A stretch of DNA of 64,000 nt from Citrobacter sp. 18056 (GTDB taxonomy: Bacteria > Pseudomonadota > Gammaproteobacteria > Enterobacterales > Enterobacteriaceae): NCBI GenBank assembly GCA_902706235.1, contig CACSJR010000017.1, positions 54,566 to 118,565 on the forward strand, written 5' to 3'. A program made the position numbers and the translations under genes. Shown one piece after another: positions 39,190-50,314 of this stretch. Below the pieces are notes generated by a model that was not told the origin of the DNA, did no database searches, and was given only the letters and a program-made list of their open reading frames with translations. How positions within the stretch are numbered: position 1 is the stretch's first letter; every line of letters starts with the position of its first letter.

Positions 39190-40059
39190 ATGAACATGCT
39201 GGAAAAAATCCAGTCCCATCTGGAAAACCTTAGCAAATCCGAGCGTAAAGTGGCGGAAGTGATCCTCGCCTCCCCTTCTCAGACTATCCACTCCAGCATC
39301 GCGACGCTGGCGTTACAGGCTTCGGTCAGTGAGCCGACCGTTAACCGTTTTTGTCGTAGTATGGACACCCGGGGGTTTCCTGATTTTAAGCTGTATCTGG
39401 CACAAAGTCTCGCAAACGGCACTCCTTACGTAAACCGCAACGTCGATGAAGACGACAGCGTGGAAGCGTACACCGGCAAAATTTTTGAATCGGCGATGGC
39501 AAGCCTTGACCACGTGCGTCAGTCGCTGGATATGTCCGCCGTCAATCGCGCGGTGGATCTGCTGACGCAGGCGAAAAAAATCGCCTTCTTCGGATTAGGT
39601 TCTTCCGCCGCCGTGGCGCATGATGCGATGAATAAATTTTTCCGCTTCAACGTGCCGGTGGTGTATTCCGATGACATCGTACTGCAACGAATGAGCGGTA
39701 TGAACTGCAGCGATGGTGACGTTATGGTGCTCATCTCACACACCGGGCGCACCAAGAGTCTGGTCGAACTGGCGCAACTGGCGCGTGAAAACGACGCCAT
39801 GGTGATTGCGCTCACTACCGCGGGAACGCCGCTGGCGCGAGAGGCATCTTTAGCCATCACGCTTGACGTGCCCGAAGATACTGACATTTATATGCCGATG
39901 GTTTCCCGGCTGGCCCAGCTCACAGTGATTGACGTCCTCGCGACCGGGTTTACCCTGCGCCGTGGGGCAAAATTCCGGGATAACTTGAAGCGGGTCAAGG
40001 AAGCGTTGAAGGAATCGCGCTTTGATAAGGAACTGCAGGTTAGCAGTGATAATCATTAA
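39190..40059 (+). CDS. hexR: RpiR-family regulator HexR
   Basis: HexR represses central carbon genes such as zwf, edd-eda, gapA and pyk, and is released by KDPG, the substrate of Eda. The 289-residue protein has an N-terminal HTH_6 domain (1-77, VSEPTVNRFCRSM) and a C-terminal SIS sugar-phosphate domain (about 125-265, FFGLGSSAAVAHDA, ISHTGRTKSLVE). The start at 39190 gives the conserved MNMLEKIQ; the longer frame upstream is not conserved. Confidence 0.96.
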   Translation: MNMLEKIQSHLENLSKSERKVAEVILASPSQTIHSSIATLALQASVSEPTVNRFCRSMDTRGFPDFKLYLAQSLANGTPYVNRNVDEDDSVEAYTGKIFESAMASLDHVRQSLDMSAVNRAVDLLTQAKKIAFFGLGSSAAVAHDAMNKFFRFNVPVVYSDDIVLQRMSGMNCSDGDVMVLISHTGRTKSLVELAQLARENDAMVIALTTAGTPLAREASLAITLDVPEDTDIYMPMVSRLAQLTVIDVLATGFTLRRGAKFRDNLKRVKEALKESRFDKELQVSSDNH

Positions 40060-40116
40060 AAGTTTATAACAAGCTTGTAACCTATTTGTACATTCGGTTA
40101 AGTTCCAGCATTAGAC

Positions 40117-40243
40117 TATACCCAAGCTCATTCATGTTGCAGGAAGGCAGCAAACGAGAGAGTCCCGAATCACTTACTCAAGTAAGTGATTCGGGTGAAC
40201 GAGAGCAGCCAACACACCTGCAACTTGAAGGACGACGGGTATA
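40117..40243. repeat. ERIC (intergenic repeat unit) element, 127 bp
   Basis: The element is bounded by TATACCC and GGGTATA and is a nearly complete imperfect palindrome. The core CTTACTCAAGTAAGTGATTC and the arms TTGCAGGAAGGC and CACCTGCAACTTGAAG match the enterobacterial ERIC repeat. It lies between hexR and pykA and would fold as a long hairpin in RNA. There is no coding content and no transposase. Confidence 0.88.
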
Positions 40244-40309
40244 TGCACAGGTGAACGTCCGAATTCCTCTTCACGCAACACCAAAATTGATTCAGCAATG
40301 GAGTATTAC

Positions 40310-41752
40310 ATGTCCAGAAGGCTTCGCAGAACCAAAATCGTGACCACGTTAGGCCCGGCTACAGACCGCGATAATAACCTCGAGAAAGTGATAGCGGCTG
40401 GCGCTAACGTTGTTCGCATGAACTTCTCACACGGCAGCGCCGAAGATCATAAGCTTCGTGCCGACAAAGTGCGCGAAATTGCGGCCAGACTGGGCCGACA
40501 TGTCGGGATCCTCGGCGATCTGCAGGGTCCAAAAATCCGCGTTTCCACCTTTAAAGAAGGCAAAGTATTCCTCAATATCGGTGAAAAATTCCTGCTGGAC
40601 GCCAACCTCGGTAAAGGCGAAGGCGACAAAGAAAAAGTCGGTATCGACTATAAAGGTCTGCCTGCTGACGTCGTGCCAGGCGACATCCTGCTGCTCGACG
40701 ATGGTCGCGTACAGCTGAAAGTGTTGGATGTGAAAGACATGCAGGTGTTCACCGAAGTGACCGTTGGCGGCCCGCTGTCCAACAATAAAGGCATTAACAA
40801 ACTCGGCGGCGGCCTCTCTGCCGAAGCGCTGACTGAAAAAGACAAAGCTGATATCCAGACTGCCGCCCTGATTGGCGTCGATTATCTGGCCGTCTCCTTC
40901 CCACGCTGCGGCGAAGACCTGAACTATGCTCGCCGTCTGGCGCGTGATGCAGGCTGCGATGCCAAAATCGTCGCAAAAGTAGAGCGTGCCGAAGCCGTGT
41001 GCAGCCAGGATGCGATGGACGACATCATTCTCGCCTCTGACGTGGTGATGGTTGCCCGTGGCGACCTCGGTGTAGAAATCGGTGACCCGGAACTTGTCGG
41101 CATTCAAAAAGCCCTGATCCGTCGCGCACGTCAGCTGAACCGCTCGGTTATTACCGCGACTCAAATGATGGAATCGATGATAACCAACCCAATGCCAACC
41201 CGTGCCGAAGTCATGGACGTGGCGAACGCCGTGCTGGATGGTACCGATGCAGTGATGCTGTCTGCGGAAACCGCAGCCGGTCAGTATCCGTCTGAAACCG
41301 TCGCCGCGATGGCACGCGTGTGCCTGGGCGCAGAAAAAATCCCAAGCATCAACGTTTCCAAACACCGTCTGGACGTGCAGTTTGATAACGTGGAAGAAGC
41401 GATCGCGATGTCAGCGATGTATGCGGCAAACCACCTGAAAGGCGTGTCGGCGATTATCACCATGACCGAATCCGGCCGTACCGCGCTGATGACCTCACGT
41501 ATCAGCTCCGGCCTGCCAATTTTCGCGCTGTCCCGTCACGAACGCACCCTGAACCTGACGTCCCTGTACCGTGGCGTGACCCCGGTTCATTTTGACAGCG
41601 CGACCGACGGCGTGGCCGCGGCGAGTGATGCGGTAAACCTGCTGCGTGACAAAGGCTATCTGGTCTCAGGCGATCTGGTTATCGTCACCCAGGGCGATGT
41701 GATGAGTACCGTGGGCACCACCAACACCACCCGCATTCTGACCGTCGAATAA
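40310..41752 (+). CDS. pykA: Pyruvate kinase II PykA
   Basis: PykA converts phosphoenolpyruvate and ADP to pyruvate and ATP; this isozyme is AMP-activated in E. coli. The 480-residue protein carries [13 protein letters not shown] at the start, [10 protein letters not shown], the signature AKVERAEAV with the catalytic Lys, and [12 protein letters not shown]. The ATG at 40310 has GGAG six bases upstream and gives MSRRLRRTK; a start four codons earlier lacks support. Shared control by HexR in this locus is plausible. Confidence 0.97.
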   Translation: MSRRLRRTKIVTTLGPATDRDNNLEKVIAAGANVVRMNFSHGSAEDHKLRADKVREIAARLGRHVGILGDLQGPKIRVSTFKEGKVFLNIGEKFLLDANLGKGEGDKEKVGIDYKGLPADVVPGDILLLDDGRVQLKVLDVKDMQVFTEVTVGGPLSNNKGINKLGGGLSAEALTEKDKADIQTAALIGVDYLAVSFPRCGEDLNYARRLARDAGCDAKIVAKVERAEAVCSQDAMDDIILASDVVMVARGDLGVEIGDPELVGIQKALIRRARQLNRSVITATQMMESMITNPMPTRAEVMDVANAVLDGTDAVMLSAETAAGQYPSETVAAMARVCLGAEKIPSINVSKHRLDVQFDNVEEAIAMSAMYAANHLKGVSAIITMTESGRTALMTSRISSGLPIFALSRHERTLNLTSLYRGVTPVHFDSATDGVAAASDAVNLLRDKGYLVSGDLVIVTQGDVMSTVGTTNTTRILTVE

Positions 41753-41770
41753 CCCCGTCTGGAGTTAATA

Positions 41771-41809
41771 AAAGGTTCATCACGCTTAACCGCGATGAAC
41801 CTTTTTTAT
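41771..41809. terminator. Bidirectional terminator between pykA and lpxM
   Basis: AAAGGTTCATC and GATGAACCTTT form an 11-bp stem, with TTTATT following on the + strand and a shorter T-run on the minus. It overlaps the end of lpxM. Confidence 0.88.
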
Positions 41810-42780
41810 TTCTTCTTCGGGAACAACTCGTTGCGCTTATACGGCTCAATATCACCGGGCTTGCGGGTTTTGAGCAGTTTAAGGATCCAGGTGTACTGCT
41901 CGGTATGTGGGGTAACGAAGATTTCCACCTCTTCGTTCATCCGGCGTGCAATCGTCGTATCATCGGCAGTCAAAATATCGTCCATCGGTGGACGAATTTC
42001 TACCGTCAGACGATGCGTTTTACCGTCGTATACCGGGAACAGCGGCACCACTCGGGCACGGCAGACCTTCATCAGGCGGCCAATCGCTGGCAGTGTCGCT
42101 TTATAGGTCGCAAAGAAATCGACGAATTCGCTGTGCTCAGCGCCATGATCCTGATCGGGGAGATAATAACCCCAGTAGCCCTGACGGACCGACTGAATAA
42201 ACGGCTTAATGCCATCGTTGCGCGCATGCATCCGCCCGCCAAAACGACGACGAACGGTGTTCCAGATGTAGTCGAAGACCGGATTACCCTGGTTGTGGAA
42301 CATGGCGGCCATCTTCTGCCCTTTCGAGGCCATTAGCATCGCCGGAATATCCACGCCCCAGCCGTGTGGCACGAGGAAAATCACCTTTTCGTTATTGCGT
42401 TGAAGCTCTTCAATAATTTCGATGCCGTGCCAGTCGACACGTTTCAGGATTTTCTTCGGGTCACGCAGACCCAGCTCCGCCATCATGACCATCGCCTGCG
42501 GGGCTGTGGCATACATTTCATCAATGATAGCCTCACGCTCGGCGTCCGTTTTTTCCGGGAAGCAGTAAAGCAGATTAATTTGCGCGCGGCGGCGGGAGCT
42601 TTTTGCCAGTCGCCCGACTTTTTTGCCCAACGCGCCGAGGACAGGATCGCGGACAGACGCAGGGGTCAGCGCAATACCCGCGAAAGCCAGAACGCCCAGC
42701 CAGGAACCCCAATAGCGCGGATGTAAAAAGGATTTTTCGAACTGAGGAATAAACTCAATGTTATTTTTTTTCGTTTCCAT
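41806..42780 (-). CDS. lpxM: Lipid A myristoyltransferase LpxM
   Basis: LpxM (MsbB) adds the secondary myristoyl chain to penta-acyl lipid A at the inner membrane, the last acylation step. The 324-residue protein has one N-terminal membrane segment (about 24-42) and the acyltransferase H-X4-D motif at His139-Asp144 (PHGWGVD). The conserved FLVPHGWGVD, MFHNQGNPVFD and YYLPDQDHGAEHS blocks are seen. It stands next to mepM. Confidence 0.95.
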   Translation of the reverse strand: METKKNNIEFIPQFEKSFLHPRYWGSWLGVLAFAGIALTPASVRDPVLGALGKKVGRLAKSSRRRAQINLLYCFPEKTDAEREAIIDEMYATAPQAMVMMAELGLRDPKKILKRVDWHGIEIIEELQRNNEKVIFLVPHGWGVDIPAMLMASKGQKMAAMFHNQGNPVFDYIWNTVRRRFGGRMHARNDGIKPFIQSVRQGYWGYYLPDQDHGAEHSEFVDFFATYKATLPAIGRLMKVCRARVVPLFPVYDGKTHRLTVEIRPPMDDILTADDTTIARRMNEEVEIFVTPHTEQYTWILKLLKTRKPGDIEPYKRNELFPKKK

Positions 42781-42850
42781 GCCTGTTCCAGAGTCGTACC
42801 GGAAAAAGAGAAAGATGCTGATAGTTTAGCGACGTGCCCCGCTTCATACA

Positions 42851-42888
42851 AAAGAAAAAGCCGACGCCCGTTCAGGCATCGGCTTTTA
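42851..42888 (-). terminator. Terminator between mepM and lpxM
   Basis: AAAAGCCGATGCC and GGCGTCGGCTTTT (minus strand) pair over 13 positions with one G-T pair and a six-base loop, followed by TTTTTCTTTT. Confidence 0.85.
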
Positions 42889-42909
42889 AGGTCATTTAAC
42901 CGTCAATGG

Positions 42910-44229
42910 CTAGTCGATTTGCAGCTGCGGAGCAACCTCTTTGACCTGCGCCAGGTAATCACGACGATCAGAACCGCTCAGCCCTTCGGTACGTGGCAGT
43001 TTCGCCGTTAACGGGTTAACCGCCTGCTGGTTAATCCACACTTCGTAATGCAGGTGCGGGCCAGTAGAGCGTCCGGTATTGCCGGAAAGCGCGATACGGT
43101 CACCACGTTTTACCTTCTGACCCGGTTTCACCAGCAGCTTACGCAAGTGCATGTAGCGAGTGGTGTAGGTGCGACCATGACGCAACGCGACGTAATAACC
43201 TGCCGCACCGCTGCGCTTTGCCACCACCACTTCACCGTCACCGACAGCCAGCACCGGCGTGCCCTGCGGCATCGCGAAATCGACGCCTCTATGCGGAGCA
43301 ACACGCCCCGTTACCGGGTTCAGGCGACGCGGATTGAAGTTTGAGGAGATGCGGAACTGACGCGAGGTTGGGAATCGCAGGAAACCTTTCGCCAGCCCGG
43401 TACCGTTCTTGTCATAGAACTTGCCGTCTTCGGCGCGAATGGCGTAGTAGTCTTTGCCATCAGAACGCAGACGCACGCCCAGCAGTTGACTCTGCTCACG
43501 CTTGCCGTCCAGCATTTCGCGGGACATCAGTACTGAGAATTCATCGCCTTTTTTGAGCTTACGGAAGTCCATTTGCCACTGCATTGCCTTGATAACCGCG
43601 CCAACTTCACTGCTGGTTAATCCGGCATTACGCGCGCTGGTCACGAAGCTGCCGCCAACGGTGCCTTTCAGCACACTGTTGACCCAGTCGCCCTGCTGCG
43701 TTTCGCTGCTCATTTTGAAACCGTTCGCTGCTTTATCGTAGGTACGGGTTTCGCGACGTGACATTTCCCAGGTCAGACGCTGCAAATCGCCGTCGGCGGT
43801 AAGTGTCCAGGAAAGCTGTTGACCGATTTTCAGGTTACGCAGGTCTTTATCTGCGGAGGCCAGCTGGCTGATATCACCCATATCAATACCATACTGGTTG
43901 AGAATGCTGCTGAGCGTATCGCCCGTTGACACCACGTATTCGTGTACACCGGCTTCGTTATCCACTTTGTCGTCCAGCTCATCCTGCGGGATGGCTTCAT
44001 CTTCCTGCGCCGCCTGATCGATAGGCTCGCTGGCTTCAGGCAGAAGGGAACGGATTTCGCTCTTTTCGAGCTCAATGGTCCTGACAATAGGGGCTGAATC
44101 GGGATGGTACACGTACGGTCGCCATACGGCGACCGCTAAGGTGAGAACGGTCAACGACCCCAGCATAACACGGTGGGGTCGCGGCAAATTATTAAATGCC
44201 AGGGCGACAGAGCGGGTTATCTGTTGCAC
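42910..44229 (-). CDS. mepM: Murein DD-endopeptidase MepM
   Basis: MepM cleaves D-Ala-mDAP cross-links so that the sacculus can grow; Prc-NlpI is known to control the related MepS. The 439-residue protein has an N-terminal anchor (about 20-40), a LysM domain (about 94-140, YVVSTGDTLSSILNQYG), an OapA-like linker domain, and a C-terminal M23/LytM zinc peptidase with HRGVDFAMP and HLHYEVW. It is divergent from nothing; znuA lies just upstream on the same strand, 15 bases away. Confidence 0.95.
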   Translation of the reverse strand: MQQITRSVALAFNNLPRPHRVMLGSLTVLTLAVAVWRPYVYHPDSAPIVRTIELEKSEIRSLLPEASEPIDQAAQEDEAIPQDELDDKVDNEAGVHEYVVSTGDTLSSILNQYGIDMGDISQLASADKDLRNLKIGQQLSWTLTADGDLQRLTWEMSRRETRTYDKAANGFKMSSETQQGDWVNSVLKGTVGGSFVTSARNAGLTSSEVGAVIKAMQWQMDFRKLKKGDEFSVLMSREMLDGKREQSQLLGVRLRSDGKDYYAIRAEDGKFYDKNGTGLAKGFLRFPTSRQFRISSNFNPRRLNPVTGRVAPHRGVDFAMPQGTPVLAVGDGEVVVAKRSGAAGYYVALRHGRTYTTRYMHLRKLLVKPGQKVKRGDRIALSGNTGRSTGPHLHYEVWINQQAVNPLTAKLPRTEGLSGSDRRDYLAQVKEVAPQLQID

Positions 44230-44244
44230 GTATTCACTTCCTCG

Positions 44245-45189
44245 TTATTCTCCTTTCAGGCAGCTCGAATACTGGTTCGCCAGTTGGGTCAGGAAAGCGG
44301 GGTAACTCGCTTTGCCCAACTGGATATTGGTGCCAAGCGGATCCAGCGTTCCCATTCGAACGGAGGTTCCGCGGGCTACCGCTTCCACCACTGCCGGCCT
44401 GAATTGTGGCTCAGCAAAAACGCAGATCGCTTTTTGCTCAACCAACTGTGTTCTTATTTCGTGTAAACGCTGCGCACCGGGTTGGATCTCAGGATTGACG
44501 GTAAAATGCCCCAGTGAGGTCATTCCGTAATGTTTTTCGTAGTAGCCGTAGGCGTCATGAAAAACGAAATATCCTTTCCCTTTCAACGGTGCCAGCTCGT
44601 TACCCACCTGCTTATCGGTCGTGGCTAAATTCGCCTCGAAATCCTTCAGGTTGGCGTCAAGTTTGGCTCGACTTTGCGGCATAAGTTCCACTAATTTATC
44701 GTGGATTGCAACCGCTGACAGGCGCGCTATCTCTGGCGAGAGCCACAAATGCATGTTGTATTCACCATGATGGTGATCTTCATCACCTTTTTCTGCTGCG
44801 CCGTGATTATGGCCGTGATCGTCATCATCATCGTCAGCCCCTTTCATAAGCAGTGGTTTCACACCGGGCAGCGTTGAAATGGTGACCTTTTTCGCCTCAG
44901 GAAACGCAGTCGCTGTCTTGTCCATAAATGCTTCCATCTCAGGACCAATCCACACCACTAAGTCGGCGTTTTGTAAGCGTTTTGCGTCACTTGGGCGTAA
45001 AGAATAATCATGCTCGGAGGCCCCGTCAGGCAGTAAAACCTCTGTCGGTGTTACGCCGTCGGCGATGGCTGAAGCGATGAATCCAAGGGGTTTCAGCGAG
45101 GCAACCACGGCGGCACTCGCCTGCATAGCGGCAGTGCCCCAAAGTACGGTGGATAATGCTGCGAAAAGAAGCGTCTTTTTATGTAACAT
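44245..45189 (-). CDS. znuA: Zinc-binding periplasmic protein ZnuA
   Basis: ZnuA captures periplasmic Zn2+ and passes it to the ZnuBC importer. The 314-residue precursor has a signal peptide (about 1-26, ending ASA), then the cluster A-I fold with metal histidines in [19 protein letters not shown] and [11 protein letters not shown] His/Asp-rich loop ([19 protein letters not shown] and DEDHHHGEY) is typical. The ATG at 45189 gives [12 protein letters not shown], as in E. coli; an upstream ATG five codons earlier lies closer to the Zur box. Confidence 0.95.
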   Translation of the reverse strand: MLHKKTLLFAALSTVLWGTAAMQASAAVVASLKPLGFIASAIADGVTPTEVLLPDGASEHDYSLRPSDAKRLQNADLVVWIGPEMEAFMDKTATAFPEAKKVTISTLPGVKPLLMKGADDDDDDHGHNHGAAEKGDEDHHHGEYNMHLWLSPEIARLSAVAIHDKLVELMPQSRAKLDANLKDFEANLATTDKQVGNELAPLKGKGYFVFHDAYGYYEKHYGMTSLGHFTVNPEIQPGAQRLHEIRTQLVEQKAICVFAEPQFRPAVVEAVARGTSVRMGTLDPLGTNIQLGKASYPAFLTQLANQYSSCLKGE

Positions 45190-45218
45190 AATGCGTCTTA
45201 TCATCGTAATGAATAAAA

Positions 45219-45241
45219 GAAGTGTGATATTATAACATTCA
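45219..45241. promoter_or_regulatory. Zur box between znuA and znuC
   Basis: GAAGTGTGATATTATAACATTCA closely matches the known znuA-znuC Zur operator, an A+T-rich inverted repeat around GATATTATAACAT. It sits in the 77-base divergent gap and should repress both sides when zinc is plentiful. Confidence 0.88.
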
Positions 45242-45266
45242 CTAACTTGTGCAACCTCAAATTGTG

Positions 45267-46019
45267 ATGACGAATCTCGTAACGCTCGAAAATGTTTCGG
45301 TCTCCTTCGGCCAGCGCCGTGTCCTGTCTGATATTTCGCTGACGCTGAAGCCTGGCAAAATTCTTACGCTTCTTGGGCCAAATGGCGCAGGAAAGTCGAC
45401 GCTCGTCCGTGTGGTTCTTGGGCTGGTAGCACCGGATTCCGGTGTCATCAAGCGAGAGGGCAAACTGCAGATTGGCTATGTCCCGCAGAAAATACACCTC
45501 GATTCCACCCTGCCCTTAACCGTCAGCCGCTTTTTACGGCTGCGCCCCAGCACTCGCAAAGACGATATTCTCCCGGCGCTGAAACGCGTGCAGGCGGGGC
45601 ATTTGATGGATGCGCCGATGCAAAAGCTGTCCGGTGGTGAAACGCAGCGCGTGCTGCTGGCCCGTGCGCTGTTGAACAAACCGCAGTTGCTGGTGCTCGA
45701 CGAGCCAACTCAGGGCGTGGATGTTAACGGTCAGGTCGCGCTGTACGACCTTATCGACCAGTTGCGCAGTGAGCTGAATTGCGCAGTGTTGATGGTATCC
45801 CACGACCTGCATCTGGTGATGGCCAAAACCGACGAGGTGCTGTGCCTCAATCACCATATTTGCTGCTCAGGCACGCCGGAAGTGGTGTCGATGCACCCGG
45901 AATTTATCTCGATGTTTGGCCCACGCGGCGCGCAACAGCTGGGGATTTATCGTCACCAGCATAATCATCGCCACGATTTACAGGGACGTATTGTTCTGCG
46001 TAGAGGGAACGACCGCTAA
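45267..46019 (+). CDS. znuC: Zinc ABC transporter ATPase ZnuC
   Basis: ZnuC powers zinc import. The 250-residue protein has Walker A GPNGAGKS, the ABC signature LSGGETQR, Walker [11 protein letters not shown] and the H-loop SHDLH, then a histidine-rich C-terminus (RHQHNHRHD). The ATG at 45267 gives [15 protein letters not shown]; an upstream GTG at 45249 would extend it by six residues. It overlaps znuB by one base (TAATG). Confidence 0.96.
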   Translation: MTNLVTLENVSVSFGQRRVLSDISLTLKPGKILTLLGPNGAGKSTLVRVVLGLVAPDSGVIKREGKLQIGYVPQKIHLDSTLPLTVSRFLRLRPSTRKDDILPALKRVQAGHLMDAPMQKLSGGETQRVLLARALLNKPQLLVLDEPTQGVDVNGQVALYDLIDQLRSELNCAVLMVSHDLHLVMAKTDEVLCLNHHICCSGTPEVVSMHPEFISMFGPRGAQQLGIYRHQHNHRHDLQGRIVLRRGNDR

Positions 46020-46804
46020 TGATTGAATTACTGTTTCCCGGCTGGCTGGCTGGTGTGATGCTGGCCTGCGCTGCCGGGCCGCTGGGCTCGTTTGTGGTCT
46101 GGCGTCGGATGTCCTATTTCGGTGATACCCTCGCCCATGCTTCACTGCTTGGCGTGGCGTTTGGCCTGCTGCTGGATGTGAATCCGTTTTACGCGGTGAT
46201 CGCCGTGACGCTGATGCTGGCAGGCGGTCTAGTGTGGCTGGAGCGCCGCCCGCACCTCGCCATCGATACGCTGCTCGGGATTATGGCCCACAGTGCGCTG
46301 TCGCTGGGTTTGGTGGTGGTCAGCCTGATGTCCAATGTTCGTGTGGATTTGATGGCCTATCTGTTCGGTGATTTGCTGGCCGTGACGCCTGAAGATTTGA
46401 TTTCGATTGGTCTGGGTGTTGCCGTGGTGGTGGCGATTCTGCTGTGGCAGTGGCGCAATCTGCTGTCGATGACCATCAGCCCGGACCTGGCCTTCGTTGA
46501 CGGCGTGAAGCTGCAACGCGTCAAACTGCTGCTGATGCTGGTCACCGCGTTGACTATTGGCGTGGCGATGAAATTTGTCGGGGCGTTGATCATCACGTCG
46601 CTGTTAATTATCCCTGCCGCCACCGCCCGCCGCTTTGCCCGCACGCCGGAGCAAATGGCCGGTATCGCCGTTGGCATCGGCATGATTGCCGTCACCGGCG
46701 GCCTGACGTTCTCCGCCTTCTACGACACACCCGCAGGCCCGTCAGTGGTGCTCTGCGCCGCGGTGCTGTTTATCTTCAGCATGATGAAAAAAAACGCCCA
46801 ATAG
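46019..46804 (+). CDS. znuB: Zinc ABC transporter permease ZnuB
   Basis: ZnuB is the membrane channel of the zinc importer. The 261-residue protein has about eight membrane segments and the ABC-3 family signs ([20 protein letters not shown], near the start, and [21 protein letters not shown]). It is coupled to znuC by a one-base overlap and ends at a terminator that overlaps its last codons. Confidence 0.96.
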   Translation: MIELLFPGWLAGVMLACAAGPLGSFVVWRRMSYFGDTLAHASLLGVAFGLLLDVNPFYAVIAVTLMLAGGLVWLERRPHLAIDTLLGIMAHSALSLGLVVVSLMSNVRVDLMAYLFGDLLAVTPEDLISIGLGVAVVVAILLWQWRNLLSMTISPDLAFVDGVKLQRVKLLLMLVTALTIGVAMKFVGALIITSLLIIPAATARRFARTPEQMAGIAVGIGMIAVTGGLTFSAFYDTPAGPSVVLCAAVLFIFSMMKKNAQ

Positions 46805-46815
46805 GGCGTTTTTTT
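46787..46815. terminator. Bidirectional terminator between znuB and ruvB
   Basis: AACGCCC and GGGCGTT form a 7-bp stem with flanking A and T runs that extend the pairing. It covers the znuB stop and ends 18 bases past the ruvB stop. Confidence 0.88.
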
Positions 46816-46832
46816 ATGCAGCAGAGTGGCGC

Positions 46833-47846
<1,014 letters not shown>

Positions 47847-47851
47847 TTACC

Positions 47852-48463
47852 TCACATCGCGGCGCGTAGCGCGTCGCGGATTAGCGTTTCACTGCTGGCA
47901 TTAGGGCTGGCGATTTTGCTCACCATCCGGCTGGCTTCCTGTGGTTTATAGCCCAGCGCCACCAGCGCAGCAACCGCTTCCTGCTCGGCGTCGTCGGTCG
48001 CCTGGCTTGCCGGAGAGGTCAGTACCAGATCGGATGCCGGGGTAAACAGGTCGCCGTGCAGGCCTTTGAAGCGGTCTTTCATTTCGACCACCAGACGTTC
48101 AGCGGTTTTTTTGCCGATACCCGGCAGCTTCACCAGCGCCACGGAATCTTCACGTTCAACGGCATTAACGAACTGCGCCGCCGACATGCCTGAAAGTATA
48201 GCCAGCGCCAGCTTCGGCCCTACGCCATTGGTTTTGATAAGCTCACGGAACAGGGTGCGTTCCTGCTTATTATTAAAGCCGTACAACAGCTGCGCGTCTT
48301 CACGTACCACGAATTGCGTGAAGACAGTGGCTTCATTGCCCTGCTCCGGCAGTTCGTAGAAACAGGTCATCGGCATATGCACTTCATAGCCCACGCCGCC
48401 CACTTCCAGTAATACCAGTGGGGGTTGTTTTTCCAGAATGATGCCTCTGAGTCTGCCGATCAC
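47852..48463 (-). CDS. ruvA: Holliday junction protein RuvA
   Basis: RuvA tetramers hold the Holliday junction flat and recruit RuvB. The 203-residue protein has the N-terminal OB fold ([20 protein letters not shown]), helix-hairpin-helix motifs ([23 protein letters not shown]) and domain III ([16 protein letters not shown]). The GTG at 48463 gives the conserved start, as in E. coli; longer frames are not conserved. In E. coli yebB lies between ruvC and ruvA; it is not seen here. Confidence 0.96.
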   Translation of the reverse strand: MIGRLRGIILEKQPPLVLLEVGGVGYEVHMPMTCFYELPEQGNEATVFTQFVVREDAQLLYGFNNKQERTLFRELIKTNGVGPKLALAILSGMSAAQFVNAVEREDSVALVKLPGIGKKTAERLVVEMKDRFKGLHGDLFTPASDLVLTSPASQATDDAEQEAVAALVALGYKPQEASRMVSKIASPNASSETLIRDALRAAM

Positions 48464-48505
48464 GTGACGCTCCTGCGTTGGGGACAAAATACGAATGTCG
48501 TATCA

Positions 48506-48534
48506 TAAAAAAAGGCTGGATAAATATCCAGCCT
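48506..48534 (-). terminator. Terminator of ruvC
   Basis: On the minus strand GGCTGGATA and TATCCAGCC pair over 9 bp around a short loop and run into TTTTTTTATG. It separates ruvC from ruvAB. Confidence 0.88.
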
Positions 48535-48546
48535 CCTTTGTCTTAT

Positions 48547-49068
48547 TTAGCGTAATCTTCCGCGTGCCAGATTAAGTCGCGTGTCGCTTATCTGCATCGC
48601 GTTCTGATTGACGTGGCAATGCGTGATTGCAATCGCCAGCGCATCGGCGGCATCCGCCTGAGGGTTGGCCGGCAGTTTGAGCAGGGTTCGCACCATATGC
48701 TGCACCTGCGTTTTGTCCGCACCGCCATTGCCAACTACGGTTTGCTTTACCTGACGTGCCGCATATTCAAATACCGGCAAATCCTGGTTTACCGCCGCCA
48801 CAATCGCCACCCCGCGCGCCTGGCCCAGCTTGAGAGCTGAGTCGGCGTTTTTCGCCATGAATACCTGCTCAATGGCAAAAATATCCGGCTGAAACTGGGT
48901 GATGATTTCCGATACGCCTGCGTAAATCAGCTTCAGGCGCGACGGCAGGTCTTCCACTTTGGTACGAATACACCCGCTGCCAAGGTAAGTTAACTGCCGT
49001 CCAACCTGGCGAATGACGCCGTAACCAGTGACGCGTGAGCCCGGGTCAATACCGAGAATGATGGACAC
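48547..49068 (-). CDS. ruvC: Holliday junction resolvase RuvC
   Basis: RuvC cuts Holliday junctions made accessible by RuvAB. The 173-residue protein has the RNase H-like fold with catalytic acids Asp7 (LGIDPGSR), Glu68 (AIEQVFM), and the pair near 138-141 ([10 protein letters not shown]). The order yebC-ruvC is as in E. coli, with 33 bases between them. Confidence 0.97.
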   Translation of the reverse strand: MSIILGIDPGSRVTGYGVIRQVGRQLTYLGSGCIRTKVEDLPSRLKLIYAGVSEIITQFQPDIFAIEQVFMAKNADSALKLGQARGVAIVAAVNQDLPVFEYAARQVKQTVVGNGGADKTQVQHMVRTLLKLPANPQADAADALAIAITHCHVNQNAMQISDTRLNLARGRLR

Positions 49069-49101
49069 ACGCGCCTCCGGTGGTGGTGTTAAGCTGCCCC
49101 A

Positions 49102-49842
49102 TTAGAGCGTAGCTGCAACCTCATCAGAGATCTCACCGTTGTGATAAACTTCCTGCACGTCGTCGCAGTCTTCCAGCATGTCGATCAGACGCAGCAGTTT
49201 TGGTGCCGTCTCTGCATCCATGTCCGCTTTGGTCGACGGGATCATCGACACTTCAGCGTTGTCCGCTTTCAGGCCAGCCGCTTCCAGTGCATCACGTACC
49301 GCGCCCATTTCTTCCCAGGCGGTGTAGACGTCGATTGCGCCATCGTCGAAGGTCACAACGTCTTCAGCACCGGCTTCCAGCGCCGCTTCCATGATCACAT
49401 CTTCATCGCCCGCTTCGAAGGAAATCACGCCTTTTTTGCTGAACAGATAGGCTACGGAACCGTCAGTGCCGAGGTTGCCCCCGGTTTTGGTGAAGGCATG
49501 ACGCACTTCAGCCACGGTACGGTTGCGGTTGTCAGACAGGCATTCCACCATCACCGCCGTGCCACCAGGACCGTAACCTTCATAAATGATGGTTTCCATG
49601 TTCGAATCTTCATCACCGCCAACGCCACGCGCGATGGCGCGGTTCAGGGTGTCACGCGTCATGTTGTTCGACAGGGCTTTGTCGATAGCCGCACGCAGAC
49701 GTGGGTTAGAACCCGCATCGCCGCCGCCCAGACGCGCCGCAGTGACCAGTTCGCGGATGATTTTGGTAAAGATCTTACCGCGCTTGGCATCCTGTGCCGC
49801 TTTGCGGTGTTTGGTGTTGGCCCACTTACTATGACCTGCCAT
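49102..49842 (-). CDS. yebC: YebC/TACO1-family translation factor
   Basis: YebC-type proteins were long listed as transcription regulators; recent work links the family to relief of ribosome stalling at proline runs. The 246-residue protein begins [14 protein letters not shown] and keeps the family's three-domain layout ([31 protein letters not shown]). It is probably in one transcript with nudB and upstream aspS. Confidence 0.95.
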   Translation of the reverse strand: MAGHSKWANTKHRKAAQDAKRGKIFTKIIRELVTAARLGGGDAGSNPRLRAAIDKALSNNMTRDTLNRAIARGVGGDEDSNMETIIYEGYGPGGTAVMVECLSDNRNRTVAEVRHAFTKTGGNLGTDGSVAYLFSKKGVISFEAGDEDVIMEAALEAGAEDVVTFDDGAIDVYTAWEEMGAVRDALEAAGLKADNAEVSMIPSTKADMDAETAPKLLRLIDMLEDCDDVQEVYHNGEISDEVAATL

Positions 49843-49869
49843 AACTAAAGTCTCCGAAAAGATCGGCCA

Positions 49870-50313
49870 TCAGGCCGTTTTAATTACAAATTCTTCAATC
49901 GCCTGCCGGTTGCTCCAGGACTTAGTGAGCACAGCTGCTTCAGGAGCAGCAACCCAGCGCCAGGCGAGATGTTCACTTATCTCAATCTGGCGCTCATGGG
50001 GCAGCGCAAGACAGAACCACGATTCTGTATTGCGTTCGATACCCGGCGCATAGCGATGGCGTAAATGCGTGAAAATTTCAAACTCCACCGTGCGCTGACA
50101 GTCAATTAAGGCCAGCGGCTCTGAGGCCACGTCAATGGCGACCTCTTCCTTTACTTCACGCGCGGCGGCTTGCAACGCGGTTTCCCCCTCTTCCAGACTG
50201 CCGGTTACCGACTGCCAGAAATCAGGGTCATCGCGTCGCTGCAACATCAGCACCCGTTTCGTATCCTGCGCATATATCACGACCAGAACGGAAACAGGCT
50301 GCTTGAATGGCAT
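49870..50313 (-). CDS. nudB: Dihydroneopterin triphosphate pyrophosphatase NudB
   Basis: NudB removes pyrophosphate from dihydroneopterin triphosphate in folate synthesis. The 147-residue Nudix protein has the box GSLEEGETALQAAAREVKEE at about 38-57 with the REVKEE metal site. The ATG at 50313 gives MPFKQPVSVLVVIYAQ, like E. coli; an upstream start would overlap aspS. It follows aspS by one base, so it is likely translationally coupled. Confidence 0.95.
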   Translation of the reverse strand: MPFKQPVSVLVVIYAQDTKRVLMLQRRDDPDFWQSVTGSLEEGETALQAAAREVKEEVAIDVASEPLALIDCQRTVEFEIFTHLRHRYAPGIERNTESWFCLALPHERQIEISEHLAWRWVAAPEAAVLTKSWSNRQAIEEFVIKTA

Positions 50314-50314
50314 A

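Noticed and set aside
40427..41365. A 312-codon frame antisense to pykA
   Set aside because: Rich in Phe and His from reverse reading of highly biased pykA codons; not protein-like.
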